Shown: positions 31,395 to 44,037 of the stretch, in pieces
Position numbering within the stretch: the first letter of the stretch is position 1
How the letters are laid out: every line of letters starts with the position of its first letter
Origin: Peromyscus leucopus
Taxonomy: Eukaryota > Chordata > Mammalia > Rodentia > Cricetidae
Length of the DNA stretch: 64,000 nucleotides
Reading direction: 5' to 3'
NCBI RefSeq assembly: GCF_004664715.2
Contig: NC_051063.1
Span: 145,556,165 to 145,620,164, forward strand
The notes under the pieces: generated by a model
The model's input: only the letters and a program-made list of their open reading frames with translations
What the model was told of the DNA's origin: nothing
The model's database searches: none
Program-made: the position numbers and the translations under genes

Positions 31395-31725
31395 TTTTAA
31401 AATACTTGAGATAGGGTCTCATTAGCTCCCCAGGTTGGCCTTCGACTTGTGATCCTCCTAGCTCAGCCATCAGAGCAATCAGGTTTTTCGTCCTGAAGAG
31501 GTTTTTTTGGACTGCCTACCTAGTCATGTTAGGAACTGCCATTTGAGCCACTAAATTGTGATTGCCCTTAGTAACTTCTCACATTAGAGCCTGTGTGCAT
31601 GTTTTGTTTTATTTTTTATTTAGGAGACAGTGTCTCACGTAGCCGAGGTTGGCCTCTAACTCCTGATCTGTCTCCACCCCCGAGCATTGGGATTCGAGCA
31701 TACAGCACCACGCCTGGGCCGGCGT
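31395..31725 (-). mobile_element. Two diverged SINE fragments (B1/B4-like)
   Basis: 31400-31480 ('cttgagatagggtctcattagctccccaggttggcc') and 31605-31720 ('ggagacagtgtctcacgtagccgaggttggcc...gcattgggattcgagcatacagcaccacgcctgg'). Confidence 0.65.
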
Positions 31726-31816
31726 GTCTGAAGGGTAGAGACTGTTCTTGACACCTTTCAGCGAGGTTCCAGACCTTAAACCCCGTGCCTAAGTTCTTCT
31801 TGTAGGCTCGACTTAC

Positions 31817-32150
31817 TTGGGTTACGTAAGCCCGACGGCTTCTGTTTAAAGCTCAGACTGGGGGGTCTAACAGTAGCCGGGATTGCTGTTAAAGCAAAGG
31901 CGAGGCTGTGCACAGCTCTTAGGACCAGGCCTGGGATAGAATCGCTCCGAGTTTTATTGCTGGCATCTGTCAATGGGAGGCTGAGAGCGGGATGCGCGTG
32001 AGAACGAAAAGACAGATCAGTTAGTGGCGGCTCCTGAGGCTGGCGCCGGCTACACAACCCACCACGACGCTCAGCAGACACGCCACTTTCTTGACGTCCA
32101 GCCCCCGACTCGAAGCCGGAAGCCAGAGCAGAGCCACGGCCCGCCCTGGA
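31817..32150 (-). other. Ttc23: Candidate non-coding first exon of Ttc23
   Basis: The only strong minus-strand donor in the island is 'acccaa|gtaagtcgag' (GT at 31816-31815). The upstream start is not visible; 32150 is an arbitrary limit short of the CCAAT box. A 131-codon minus-strand frame here is CpG-island composition, not a protein. Confidence 0.45.
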
Positions 32151-32298
32151 GGAAGTCGCGCTCTCGGCCAATAGACGCCTGGCTCTGAAAACGAGCCTCC
32201 CATTCCATCTACCCTGAGACAGCGGGAGCGGAGGCGAACTATCGCGATGTTTCGTCCTCCGGGCCTCTTCTCCCCGACCCTTACTCCCGTTAGTTAGG

Positions 32299-32338
32299 CC
32301 CGCCCCGCCGCAAGCCCCGCCCTCTCAGCCCCGCCCTC
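32299..32338 (+). promoter_or_regulatory. Lrrc28: Cluster of three GC boxes
   Basis: Three ccccgcc-type Sp1/KLF sites (ccgccccgccg, gccccgccct, gccccgccct) lie just upstream of the Lrrc28 first exon. The last two are 15 bp apart. Confidence 0.75.
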
Positions 32339-32341
32339 CCT

Positions 32342-32407
32342 CTATCCCCGGACTGCCTTGCCGGCGCAGCCCGGGCCACCACCGAGCGCTGGTCAGCGGG
32401 CGCCGAG
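32342..32407 (+). other. Lrrc28: Lrrc28 non-coding exon 1 (5' end approximate)
   Basis: GC-rich leader ending at a textbook donor, gccgag|gtgagt (GT at 32408-32409). No ATG occurs between the GC boxes and the donor. The transcription start is not determinable; 32342 is taken just after the GC-box cluster. Confidence 0.7.
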
Positions 32408-33648
32408 GTGAGTGTCCCTTCTCCAGGCTCACAGATCGAGGGCACTGGCCCGGCTCCTGCCTGGGACGCTTCATTCCCGACGCCACAGGAGCTCCCGGGC
32501 CTCTGCGAGAAGGACCGCGGGCTGTCCGGCCTTGGGTCCCCTCGGCTGCTGTGTCCTCCGCGGCCCCTGGTACCCGAGTATCCCGGTATCCTCTGAATTC
32601 CTGAGCCCCTGGGCTCCCTGCTGCCGGATTCTTAAGACTGATTCTAGTCGAACTAACTCGGGCCAAACCAGGACGTCTGGTAGTTTTTCTCATGGAGAAA
32701 ACAGCCTTTTACACATGCTTATAACGTACAGTTTGTAAGACAACTCATCTCCAGCGCTAGGAAGTCAGATTCTGTATTCTATCAAGTCAAGTCCTGCAAA
32801 GTCAGTTAGGGACTGTTCTTTAAAATACTTATGCTTAAAATGGGGGTTTTCTTAAGTTGGGAGATTGTTCTGTTTGCTTCTGTTGAGAAGACTGGTGTTG
32901 GACTTTCAGCAAACTGAAGATGCAGCTGTATATAGAGTTAATACTACAGTATTTATTTACATTAACTGTGAGCTGGAGGTGATGAAGTTGAAGGGGCAGG
33001 AAAACTAACCTTTGAAAGGCTGTATTGCCAATGAGTGCATATTGGAAAAACAGGAGCATTATTAATTCTGGAAATGTGCACCTTATTTCCCAGTCTGTCT
33101 TTGTAGCAAGATGCATTTCAGCAGAGCCTAAGGATGCTTTTGAGGCAATCAGTTCCAGCTGGAGCATTCAGAAAGCCATTTGGTTACTGTGAATGGAGAA
33201 TTGGGTTATAGCTTTACTTTGCAAAAGGAAAGCTTTCCATTTGTTTAATCTTTGTTTATCTCATAATGGCGACACATTGGCTACATTTTACATTTGTAAA
33301 AGGGTGCGTTAGTAGGTAAGGCAGTGCCCAGATTTGGGGGTTAGGACCACCTCTATTGTGTTTGTGACATGGTATCTCATCTGTAAAGTGAATTAGTTCA
33401 TGTCTGCTGTGCCGCTTGGCCGTGAGGATAAAGATCCTTATGGCAGGTAGCAAGTTTAAAGAGTCTTTGAGTGACCTCAATGGGTAAACGAAAAGTCAAC
33501 CTTGGAACAGCTCTTCCTATTTCATCCAGTTATTAGCTGTTTGAAAGCTGAAAGTATTTGTTGCTGTAGCATTATGTAGACATGAAGAAAACGGTAATAT
33601 CTCTCTGCCCTCAGGATTTTACAGACTTGTCTAAAGTGTCAGTAAATA

Positions 33649-33735
33649 GGTGTGTGTGTATAATATATGTGTGTGTGTATATATATATATATATTACAAT
33701 TATATTTATAACAAATATATATGTATATTACAAAT
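33649..33735. repeat. (TG)n/(TA)n microsatellite
   Basis: 'gtgtgtgtataatatatgtgtgtgtgtatatatatatatatatt' and following AT-rich text. Confidence 0.85.
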
Positions 33736-35127
33736 TGTAAAAGCAACAACTGGCTTGCTGTAAAAGAAAACCATGGGAATAGTCAGATGGGATAGGGAAG
33801 TGAGTTTTATGTTGAAATCTGCGAGGGGGAAGAGGCAGTTCCCAGGCCAAGAGGAGAGCAGCCAGGGCTTGGGGGAGTTTAGTAGCTCCCAGTATTAAGA
33901 GTTCAGGAACTTGGTGAATGTGGCAGAAGAGGCTGGACAGGCAGGTTGGGCCCGATGGTCAAGAGCTCTGAAAGCGTCATAAGGCTTTGCTTTTCTCAAT
34001 AAGGAGTTGCTCAAGGGTTTATTTAGTAAGACATGCCCGAGAGGGAGAGATGAAATTATGTATGTGTACATTTTGTGAGGCTCATTATTGTGGTTGATAT
34101 GTTGGGAGTGAGGAAAGTGGACACATGGAGCCGAGGAATACATCTGGCCACGGCAGGAGATGGCAGTGGCCCGTGGCTTTGGCAGATGTAGAGATGTGGC
34201 TGGGATTGAGATGTGTTTTGGAAAGAGAAACACTGGCCTTGTGATCGACTGAAGAAGCTGGCGTGGAGAGGGTGGGATCCTCCATGACTTCCAGCTGAGC
34301 TGCTGTGTGCGTGGAAGGGTGTTTCCCCCACATTTGCTGAGTTAGGAAAACCTGAAGAGGTGACTGGTGGCCAGCATTAACAGCTGTCTGGGAAGGTATG
34401 ACATCGGAGATGCTGTGAGAGAGCTAAACCACTCACGCCCAGTAAACCATTACTCAGTGGATAATTACCCAGGAAGCTTTGTTTTCTACACAGAAGCATT
34501 GATGCTGCCCACCCTTTGGTTTCCTTCACTTTATATGAAGACATGTCAGATGTCGACAGTCAGGTGCCTGGCAATAAAGTGAGAAAGAAAGCAGATGGAA
34601 TAAATATGGGAAAGTATTAGATTCTTAGGTTGACCTAGAACTGTTACCGAGCACTTCATAGAAGTAGTCTTTTAAGTAAAATGGCAACTGTTGTCTTCTG
34701 AGCTAAGAAGTAGGAGCTTGAAAATGATAGAAAGTAACCCCACAGTTACAAGCCTCTGCCTATTGAAAGCCTTCATACAAATGCTCCGTGAGAATTATTT
34801 TCTTAAAATGAATGAAACAATTGAAACCGCACACTGTTCTTTTTCTGTTTCGATAGAGAACTGGAAGGGATGTTCAGGAAAATGGACCTTCCGAGCAAAA
34901 CTGAAGTCAGTTGTCACGTACTTCCATTTACTTAATATCTGCTGGGATCCTGTGCTTCATTGCAAAGAACCCACACTTTGAAATCCCGGGACCTGGTGTC
35001 AGATTCTTGCTTTGAATTCCTTATGCACTCTTTCACCTTTGACAAGTTCAGAAAGTCTGAGTTTTGTTTCCTCCTGTGTTAATAGTGGAAGCTTATTCAT
35101 CCTTGTTCCTAGTAAGATGGCAAAGTA

Positions 35128-35258
35128 GTCAGGTGGGGGTGGCGCACTTTGATCCCAGCACTCGGGAGACAGAAGCCACCGGTTCAAGGCCAGCCTGGTC
35201 TACAGAGCAAGTTCCAGGAAAGCTAGGACTACACAAAGAAACGCTGTCTTGAAAAAAA
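35128..35258 (+). mobile_element. B1 SINE (internally shortened)
   Basis: 'gtcaggtgggggtggcgcactttgatcccagcactcgggag' to 'gaaacgctgtcttgaaaaaaaa'. Confidence 0.85.
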
Positions 35259-35691
35259 ATGAGGGGGTGGCAAATGTAGCTTCCTTTTCTTGTCAATTTT
35301 GGGACTGGAAGAGACTTTACAATAAATTTTCAATCAACATATTATCTACACGAGTCACCTGAGGCCCCGAGAGCTTTATAATTGGAAAACACAGGGTTCA
35401 CGTTCCTAGTGCAGTGTTTTTGACTAGTGACTTTGGGCCTCTTTCTTGGTTATTTCTGACAATCTGCAAAGCTGTAAAGAAAAGAAGTAAAAATGTGGAA
35501 TACTTGACAATATTTACATGGGAGGAAGTAAAGGAATTAAGCTGTTAGTGATATGAGTAGAAATCATATTTCATGTTTGAGATAAGTCAAGTACAAAATG
35601 AGACAGCTCAAAAATGAAGATGGGTCGTGCTGCATTTGCGTTTTTTTTAAAGCCTTTTCTTTGGCTGCATGCTGTACAACTTGCCTCTGGG

Positions 35692-35890
35692 GTCTGGGGA
35701 TACAGAGCAATTGGTAGAGTGTTTTCCCAGCATGCACAGAGCCCTGGGTTTGATCTCAGTACTACAGAAACAAAGAGGTGTGCCATACAACTGGAGGCTG
35801 AGACAGGAGGATCGGAATTTTAGGATCTTCTTTGGCTATATAGCAAGTTCTAGGCCAGCCTAAGATGTACGAGACCATGTCTTACAAAAA
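35692..35890 (+). mobile_element. B4 (ID-B1) SINE
   Basis: tRNA-like ID head ('ggggatacagagcaattggtagagtgttttcccagcatgcacagagccctgggtttgatctcagta') followed by a B1-like half. Confidence 0.8.
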
Positions 35891-35984
35891 CAAAACCAGA
35901 AACTAGTCTCTGTTCTCATAAAGATTCCTACTTCAAGTCTAAAAGAAATTTTTCTCTGGGTATGTCTCCCTCCCTCTCTCCCTT

Positions 35985-36145
35985 CCTTTTGGTTTTTGGT
36001 GACAGAGTTTCTCTATGTAACAGCTCTGGCTATCCTGGAACTCACCTTGTAGACTAGGCTAGTCTCAAACTCACAGAGATCCTCCTGCTTCTGTCTCCTG
36101 AGTGCTGGGATTACAGGTGTGAGCAACCACTGCCTGGCCAGTTAG
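35985..36145 (-). mobile_element. B1 SINE
   Basis: 'tttggtgacagagtttctctatgtaacagctctggctatcctggaactcacc' to 'gtgagcaaccactgcctggcc'. Confidence 0.88.
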
Positions 36146-36367
36146 GTGTTTTTCTAGTAAGTAGTAAATATTGCTTAATCAGAGTTCTCCATTATTATTT
36201 TAATGTCCTAAGTATGTGCAGAGATTTTAGTTGTCCCAAAAGAAGGTAGAGAGTGTAATTATCTTTAGTGTTAGGATGTTCTAGCTCTGTAGGCTAACAG
36301 GTTTATATGCAGTGCTTATAAGAAACCTTAACAATGACTAAATTTTTTTTTTTTATCCTCTTTCTAG

Positions 36368-36724
<357 letters not shown>

Positions 36725-37904
36725 TAGCTGCTAATTCATTACCTAAGTGCCTGCCGTAAGGATACAGAAGGGATGTGCAGGCAAGTGAAATATTCTAATG
36801 TACCACTGAGATAATCTCCCATGGCCCCTGCTTCTGCTGTATGTTAAAGCAGCCTAGATAAAACGTAAACAAGAGAAGACCAGTAAGCCTGACTCTGACT
36901 TGGAGGAATTAAAAAGAGAATGATCTGAAGACTAAAGTCTTAATATATATTTGGGAAATCTAACGAATCCTTTGTGTGTTAACCAAACAAAACCTTTATG
37001 TTTTGCCTTGTCGAAATCAGAGTGACCTGCATTGGCATATAGTACAGTTTGGTGGAAAAAAATTTGCGGCTGTAGCAACATTCGATTTACTTTTTATGTT
37101 CCAAGAGAAAGCAAAAAGTCTTCATTATAACCTATTATATGTAAGATAAAGAAACTATTTAAATTTGGGAAGAGAATGTTCTAACCAGAATTTTATTCCC
37201 ACTGCTCATTATGAAATGTGGTCCCCACTTTAAATGAATTTACTTCATATGGCCCTTTTGTGGTTATCATTTTACCTGATTTGAATCTTTTGCTTGAATT
37301 TGTGACTTGGGTTAGCCTGCTGTTCTTTGTAATTGATCCTTAAGTATCTGGAAAGTGTGCCATACTCGTTTCATATGTGTGGCATGTAATCTGGACAAAT
37401 TCGTCTATAAAATACCTGAAGTAGGTGGAATGCATTATAAGGTGTATCTTTGCTTTATCAGGGAACAAATGGCTATGCATGTCTTTAGTGTTTGACTATT
37501 GGTACCTATGTCAGGTTGAATGCCTAGCTAGGTTTTTAAGCTAAAAATGTCTTGTTTACACTTTCTTAGTCCTCTATGAAATATCTCTACTGTGTGATAT
37601 GCTATCATACTTAGCAAGATTTCTAGCCTTTGGAAGAAGTGGTGTAAGAAATGTATCAAAGATCATAGCTCCAATTTCCCCACTTGTATAAAATAGTGTA
37701 CAAAAATATTCACGAGCAGATTACTGCCTTTCAGCAGTAGCCCAATGGAATAGACTTTTCTGAGAAACTGACCTTTGCTTATAAATTTAAACAGTTGGTC
37801 TTTTGTAAATTTCTGGCAGTTTTCAGTTTAGGAAAATATGCCAGAATCACACAATTTGGATGTACAAAGTGGCTCATTCACATATCTAATTGAAAATTGT
37901 TTTT

Positions 37905-38135
37905 AGTTAGTGTACAAAATAATAGATCCCATTAGGTCATGTCCATGTGCATATCACTGTGTCTTCTCCTATTCATCTCCCTCTCCATTCCCCTTTCTCC
38001 CTAGTCCTTTCTGTTCACCCCCACCCTTAATCGGCCCCCTCATAGCATACATTCCAAGTTCACACTCTGCCCCCTTTTTAATCAGCCAAGATGAAATTCT
38101 TGCAGGTCTTGATAATAAAAGTATCTTGTTTTCTC
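37905..38135 (-). mobile_element. LINE-1 3' fragment, antisense
   Basis: 'tagtgtacaaaataatagatcccattaggtcatgtccatgtgcatatcactgtg' and the following C/T-rich run are L1 3'UTR-like. 'acattccaagttcacac' near 38050 continues it. Confidence 0.65.
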
Positions 38136-38944
38136 TTGGCAATTAGTATATTTGATTAATGTGTATCAAATAACTTTAGGAACTGTACTGTGGAAGGCTG
38201 TGTAGCTCCCACCGGATGCTGGGAACCAGCAGTCAGCTCAGAGCTGTCCTGTTCCCTGGCTGTGCAGACAAGGGTTCGGAGTGTCTGCTGCTGGTGGGAG
38301 CTGCTGGGATGCAGTTCCTGCCCGAGGTTTAGTTTGTGGGATTTGACCGGAGGCTCCAGGGCTGCTGTGTGGCCTTATGGATCCATTGGCCTTTCGTCGC
38401 TTATTTTGAACGAGCTCGGGGACCTGCCAGTCATTTCTGTTTTCCCCTTGCTCCATTCTCTCCTGTACAATTCTTTTTTTCACTGTGCCAAATGCCCTTC
38501 TTTTCTCCATTTCCCTACGTGTCACCCCTCACCTCAAAGAGCCACTTCCTGAGAAGTAGTGACCCATGGGCAGCCCCTGCCCAGCTCACGTTTGCAATTC
38601 AAATGATTTGACTTAGCACAGAGGCTTTTATTTATAGGATGGTTGTGTGTTGTGTTTTCCGAATTTGGGGAATGCCAGTATTTAGAAGTACACCAGGAAA
38701 AAGCCTGTGAACTTAATGGAATAGACCTTTTCACTAAAAAAAAAAAAAGAAAAAAGAAAAGAAAAGCAACCTTTTATTTGCATTTCTTTTATGCTGAATT
38801 TATCCCTGTGCCATAAGTTTTTGTCTCTTTGGTTCCATCTGGGATATCTCTTTTTTTCTGTGTAGCCTCCCACTCTGGTTTAGGAACAGTGCATTCCTGT
38901 TCAGTGGGGACCATCTCAGTTTGGCAGGGGAGCTCATGCGTGCT

Positions 38945-39475
38945 GTATTAGTCAGGGTTCGCTAAGAAACAGGACTGATAGACTGTATATATATAATACA
39001 TATATATATATAATATATATATATACTTTGTAATATTGGCTTGCTTACAGGCTGTGATCTGAGTAGTTAACAATGGCTGTGTCCCTGCAGAAAGGCGAAG
39101 GATCCAGTAATGGTTTAGTCCACAAGATTGGGTGTCTTGGCTTCCTCAGTCTGGTACTGGTGCTGGGGAAGTCCTAAGAGCTGCCGGTTTTCAGTCTAGG
39201 TTGGAATACTGAAGATGTAGGTTCTACCACCATTGAAGGAAGGGCTCGGGGTAGATGAGCTTGCCAGTGAGAACGAGGGCAAGCAGACAGAAAACACAAG
39301 CTTCTTTCCGTCCTTTTACGTGGGCTGCCACCAGAAGATGCGGCCCACATTTGGGGAGGGTCCACCTCAAATAATCCAACCAGGAAAAATTCCTCACAAG
39401 GAATGCACCCAACTGCTTGAGTTTTAATTACTTTCAAATGTAGTCAAGTTGACAGCCAAGGCTAACCATCACTCA
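38945..39475 (+). repeat. Rodent dispersed repeat with (TA)n
   Basis: Starts 'tgtattagtcagggttcgctaagaaacaggactgatagactgtatatatata', has (TA)n at 38985-39025, and ends 'aaatgtagtcaagttgacagccaaggctaaccatcac', a form I have seen as a common rodent repeat. Confidence 0.65.
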
Positions 39476-41404
39476 GATATTAATCTGACCATGAACTCTG
39501 TAAATTCAGCAGTGCGTCTTGGATGTGTGGCATATCTGGATATACATGACTAGAAGAGTCTACATCTAAATCCTTAAACTTCACGTTACTCTCTTTGTGG
39601 CTAAGTTTGTACAGCAAAAATTCACTGTTTTGGGGCCATCAGCCCTATGTCCAGCCCCAGTGCTTGGCCTGGACATACCTGTGGAGTCCACCATTGTACT
39701 TCCAGAATAGCACACACTGTTTTTTTAAAGTGACATTTTTCAGACACTTGGTGGCTCTTTAGATATGCATACTCTTGAAGACCTGTTCAATTTGAGTGTT
39801 CTTAAAGTGAACACAAGGATTTGAACCTCTTGATTTGCACCGTTTTGTAGGGTTTTCTGGGATGAGAGTAGGTCTTCAGAGGGACCTACTGAACACGGAC
39901 CACGCTGTCTCTCTGCCAATGCCTGGTTTTGCGGCTCCATGGCACCCCTCTTGGTTGATAGTGGCCTGTCTGACCTCGGGCTTCAGATTGTATGTGCTGC
40001 CTTGTCACTCTGCTGCCTCTGGGAAGGACCAGTGGCCCAGGAGCTCAGATCCCCTGGCCTGGCTGCACACACCCCTGAGGCCAGTGCCCCAGGCTGGGAT
40101 GGCAGCAATAATGGAGGACTGAGTAACTTCCCTAGCCATCTCTGTTTCTACCCTAATCTAGTCACCAGCTTCAAAGGAGGACTCCATACATGTGCCACAC
40201 GTGAACATGTATATACATATATATCACCCACAGAAATTAATACCTACTGTTAAAGATTATTAATATCTTTTTAGAAACTATGAGAAGACATTGTAACTCA
40301 CTATTGGAGTGGAAATTGACTTATTTTTTTTTTGTGGTTTAGACTCTATCTAGTAAAATTGAATACCTAATAGGGAAAAAAAATCAGATGAACAAGGATA
40401 TTCATTGTATGCTAACATTTTAGCGTGATGAACAATTGTTTTCATAAGTGTATGTTTAGTATGTTGGTTAAAACTAGTAACAGCTAACTTCTTTTGAATC
40501 TTTACCAAGGCATTTGCTTAACAGCAAATGCCAGGCATTGTTCAAAGCAATTTGCATGTGTTATTTAATCCTGGGAACAATGTGTGGATGCAGGCACATT
40601 CATTATCCACATTTACAGATGAATAAGGCATTGAGAAAGGACTGGAGTGATGATGGTTGTGGAGGAGGATGGAGAGGGTGAGGGACCATGGGAGCTGAAG
40701 AAGATCCTTAAGTAGCGATAGTTTAAAAAAGGATGCACTATTATATCTGGCTATTACATTACTTTCTTTCAAATGGACACTTTAAAAAGTTGTTAAAGAT
40801 GGTTGGCATATAGATTCTAAATATTTTGACTTATAATGGTGGTGACTCTGTTTATGTAGGTCCAACATAAATGGCTCCTTTGAAGTTGGTGACTAGGTTA
40901 GGGCGAGAAAAGGCAATGGTTAGGGAAGTTACAGGCTTGTTTCTCCCCGGCCCTCACAGGGTAACATTCCTTTTCCAAAACGCTTGGAACCAGAAGTAGC
41001 TTTACATTTTAGGTATTTTTCTTCGGATTATTTATTTGTATATACAGGGTTAATTTTGGGGATGAGAATCCAATTTAGTCACATAATTCATTTGTATTTC
41101 ATACTTACCTGAAGTTAACTGCATGCTGTATTTATAGAACTCCTGAGTTTTGACTGCACCCTATCAGAGAGGGCAGATATGGAACTTTCCATTGTGGTTT
41201 TGTGTTGATGCTCAAGGGTGTTGGATCAGGGGCTGTTTGGATTAGATGCTCTACCTAGAGTAGAAGCTGTATCAATACTGAAGCAGCTTGAGGGAAAACA
41301 GTAAATTAAGGTGGTATAAAAGAACCTTGCACAGTCTCGTGAGGTGAGAGGGATAGAAGGAAGGAACTAAGTGTGGCTCCTTTTAAGTTCTCTCGTGAGG
41401 AGTT

Positions 41405-41576
41405 TCTTTTGTTGTTGTTTTGTTTGTTTGTTTTGTTTTTAAGATAGCGTTTCTCTGTGTAGCCCTAGCTGTCCTGGAAGTTGCTCTGTAGACCAGGCTG
41501 GCCTCGAACTCAGAGATCTACTTGCCTCTGCCTCCCAAGTGTTGGCATTAAAGGCATGCGCCACCACCGCCCAGCT
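41405..41576 (-). mobile_element. B1 SINE with target duplication
   Basis: T/G-rich tail, 'agatagcgtttctctgtgtagccctagctgtcctgg' to 'caccaccgcccagc'. Flanks repeat 'cg(t)gaggagtttctt' / 'acgaggagtttctt'. Confidence 0.9.
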
Positions 41577-41771
41577 TCACGAGGAGTTTCTTGTTGCTGG
41601 TCAACCTTTTGGACACATGGGGTTCCAACTGCTGCAGGAGGACAGGCCCTGCAGTCACCCTGATTGTACTGTACGTGCTCTGGCTGTGTGCAAAACCATC
41701 CTAATTATTTCTTGTATTGAATAGGTAGAAATAGGTAAGTCTGTCACATGGTCAAGTTTCCGGTGATCTGT

Positions 41772-41882
41772 TTTTGAAACAGGACCTTGAAAGTAGTCCA
41801 GGCTGGCTTTGAACTTGTTCGTTCTTTTAGCTCTAGCCTCCCAAGTGCTGTGATTACAGGCATAAACCTCCATGCACAGCAA
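41772..41882 (-). mobile_element. B1 fragment
   Basis: 'ttgaaacaggaccttgaaagtagtccaggctggctttgaac...cccaagtgctgtgattacagg'. Confidence 0.75.
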
Positions 41883-42190
41883 TCTGCCTGCATTTTAGTA
41901 TTTATGTAATGTAGTCCTAGAAAACCAGTTTGTAGAAGTGTGAGCAAGGGCACACAGTGAAACCACTGAACTGGACAGCTCTATGTGTGGGGAAAAGGTT
42001 TATTGTAAACATGAAACTGTTTCATGACTCTCTCTCAGGTGAAAAAGAGAATAGCCAGAGGCATTTGGGGGAGTCCAAAGCTGCCATGGCTACCTGTTAG
42101 GGACAGAAAGAGTAGCCAAAAAGTTTGGGAACGCCTCGCCAGTTATAAAGAGAGCAGGTAGCTTCAGAGCCGAGGGAGCTGGAAGTTGAA

Positions 42191-42193
<3 letters not shown>

Positions 42194-42237
<44 letters not shown>
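42194..42237. repeat. (GT)22 microsatellite
   Basis: 44 bp of pure GT. Confidence 0.97.
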
Positions 42238-42239
<2 letters not shown>

Positions 42240-42429
42240 TTGGGAAGATTGGCATGAACAGTTAGATACATAATTTCCAATTACACAACGTCTGCCTTGC
42301 AGATAAGGGCAGTCTTATTTGATCAAAGTTCACTCCTCATCAAAGCTGGGTCACAGGCTGCAGCTCCATGGTGTCAGGTAATAGCATCCATGATTACCAG
42401 TTTGTTAATTTGTTTTTAATTAAAAAAAA

Positions 42430-42570
42430 TGTTTTTCAAGAAGGGTTTCTCTGCACAGCCCTGGCTGTCCTGGAACTCAAACTATAGACTAGGTGGCCTT
42501 GAACTCAGAGACCTGCTTGCCTCTGCCTCTCAAGTGCTGAGATTAAAGGTGTGTCACCATGCCTGACCTC
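42430..42570 (-). mobile_element. B1 SINE
   Basis: 'ttcaagaagggtttctctgcacagccctggctgtcctggaactc' to 'tcaccatgcctgacc'. Confidence 0.88.
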
Positions 42571-42599
42571 TGTTTATTTTTAAGTTCTTTGAGAATTTA

Positions 42600-42728
42600 A
42601 ACATGAGTATGTTATATTTACATCATTTATTTCATTTCCACCTTCCCTCTCCCCTTCCAGTATCTCCTCCCCATTCTGATATTCTCAACCTCCTCTTCTG
42701 CATTTGTTATTTTACACACCCACTCACC

Positions 42729-42770
<42 letters not shown>

Positions 42771-43060
42771 ACACAGAGTGTTGCTCGTGTGTACATGTGT
42801 TTAGGGCTGACCACTTAGGATTGTCTCACCCATTGAGGGCCCATCTCTGGAGAAAGCTGATTCTCCCTTGATCAGCAGCCTGGAGTTCTGGATTTTCCAC
42901 ATCCTTAGCAGCCCTTGATATTTTCCATTATTTTGTTGTTTTGTTGTTGATATCTTGTCTTAGTAGGTATGAAGTGGTACCTTGTTGTGGATTTGATTTG
43001 CACCTCCCCGAGGCTGATGGTATAAAGCATCTTTCCATGCACTTATTCGCAGCGTTTGTA
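42600..43060 (-). mobile_element. LINE-1, antisense, with (CA)n
   Basis: Pyrimidine-rich 'ccaccttccctctccccttccagtatctcctcccc', (CA)n at 42730-42769, then 'ggtatgaagtggtaccttgttgtggatttgatttgcacctcc', an L1 ORF2 landmark read backwards. Confidence 0.7.
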
Positions 43061-43064
43061 CGTT

Positions 43065-43435
43065 GTGTAAGCTGGCTTTCTATTGCTCTGGCAAATTCCT
43101 GGATAATCAACTTAGAAAAGGCTGATTTTGGCTCGTGGTTTTAAAGGTTCGAGTCCACAATTGAGTAGGTCATTGAGAACCCAGTGGGAGTGCTGGGTGA
43201 AAATGGGTGGCGAGTGTGTGGTGGAGTAAATCTGCTCCTCTGTGACTGGGAAACAACCGTGGGAAGAATGAGAGAGGAGGAGGAAGGCAGAGACTGAGTT
43301 CCCTTCAAGTTAACATTTCCTGTGCCCTGAAGACTCACTGCCTTCTCATAGCGCTCGCTCGCTCGCCTGGGAACCAAGTCCTGAATGATGTGTGAGGTCC
43401 ATCTCTGACTGTGTTCTCCTGTCATGGTCCCCGTC
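43065..43435 (+). repeat. Mid-repetitive rodent repeat within an L1
   Basis: 'gtaagctggctttctattgctctggcaaattcctgg' to 'tctgactgtgttctcctgtcatgg'. It separates two antisense L1 pieces, so it inserted later. Confidence 0.5.
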
Positions 43436-43439
43436 TTTG

Positions 43440-43690
43440 AGTATCCTTTTTGTTACTGAATTCCTATAGCTCTTTTATGTTCTGGGCGCTAGATCCTTAT
43501 CTGCTGTGTGTTTTGTAAGTTTTTCTCTCAGTCCATACATTGTGTTTTATTTATAATGCCCTTAGTGTACAAAAGATCTTAATTATGATGAAGTTTAACT
43601 TACCTCCTTTTTGACTGTCGTAGCTCATGCTTTTATATACCATCTGTGAATCCACTGCCAAATTCAAGAGGAAGGAGATTTATTCCTTTT
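43440..43690 (-). mobile_element. LINE-1 ORF2 fragment, antisense
   Basis: 'tgaattcctatagctcttttatgttctgggcgctagatccttatctgctgtgtgttttgtaagtttttctctcagtcc' is the L1 ORF2 'tattagtcctttatcagatg' type block. Confidence 0.65.
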
Positions 43691-43714
43691 CCTTTAAGTA
43701 ATTTGTTTTCATTT

Positions 43715-43912
43715 TATGGGTGTGGGTGTTTTGCCAGCAGTTATATCTGTGCACAACATGTATATAGTACCCATGGAGGCCAGAAGAGGGCCTGTGTCCC
43801 CTGGGACTGAAGTTACAGATGGTTGTGAGCCACTGTGTGGGTGCTGGGAATTGAACCTGGGTCCTCTGGAAGAGCAGCCAGTGCGCTTAGCTGCTGCGCA
43901 TCTCTAGCATCA
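43715..43912 (-). mobile_element. B3 SINE
   Basis: 'ggaggccagaagagggcctgtgtcccctggg...gtgggtgctgggaattgaacctgggtcctctggaagagcagccagtgcgcttag'. Confidence 0.85.
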
Positions 43913-44037
43913 TGTTCCTATGTTTTGTAAAAGTGATGATTTTAGCTCTTAAATTCAAGTTCTCAAATTGAGAGAACTTGAATTGAGAGAGCAAGTTAAT
44001 TCTTGTATAGTGTGAACTAGGGATACAAAATCATTCT

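Larger units (their letters stand above)
31760..32620. promoter_or_regulatory. CpG island; probable bidirectional Ttc23/Lrrc28 promoter
   Basis: CpG is frequent here and rare elsewhere in the window. Between the two predicted first exons lie a CCAAT box (32168-32172), a palindromic atcgcgat (32240-32250 region) and three GC boxes (about 32299-32309, 32314-32323, 32329-32338). There is no TATA box. Head-to-head TTC23/LRRC28 is the arrangement I know from other mammals. Confidence 0.85.
32408..36367 (+). other. Lrrc28: Lrrc28 intron 1
   Basis: 3.96 kb from gtgagt to ttctag. It contains an AT-rich microsatellite (33649-33735), a B1 (35128), a B4 (35692) and a minus-strand B1 (35985). 32620-33648 and 33736-35127 hold nothing else I recognise. 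Confidence 0.75.

Noticed and set aside
31776..32171. 131-codon minus-strand open frame in the CpG island
   Set aside because: Arg/Ser/Ala/Gly-rich from GC composition, overlaps the promoter and a likely untranslated exon, with no recognisable domain.
32325..32693. 122-codon minus-strand and 108-codon plus-strand frames around Lrrc28 exon 1
   Set aside because: GC-rich island and intron sequence; the plus frame crosses the exon 1 donor.
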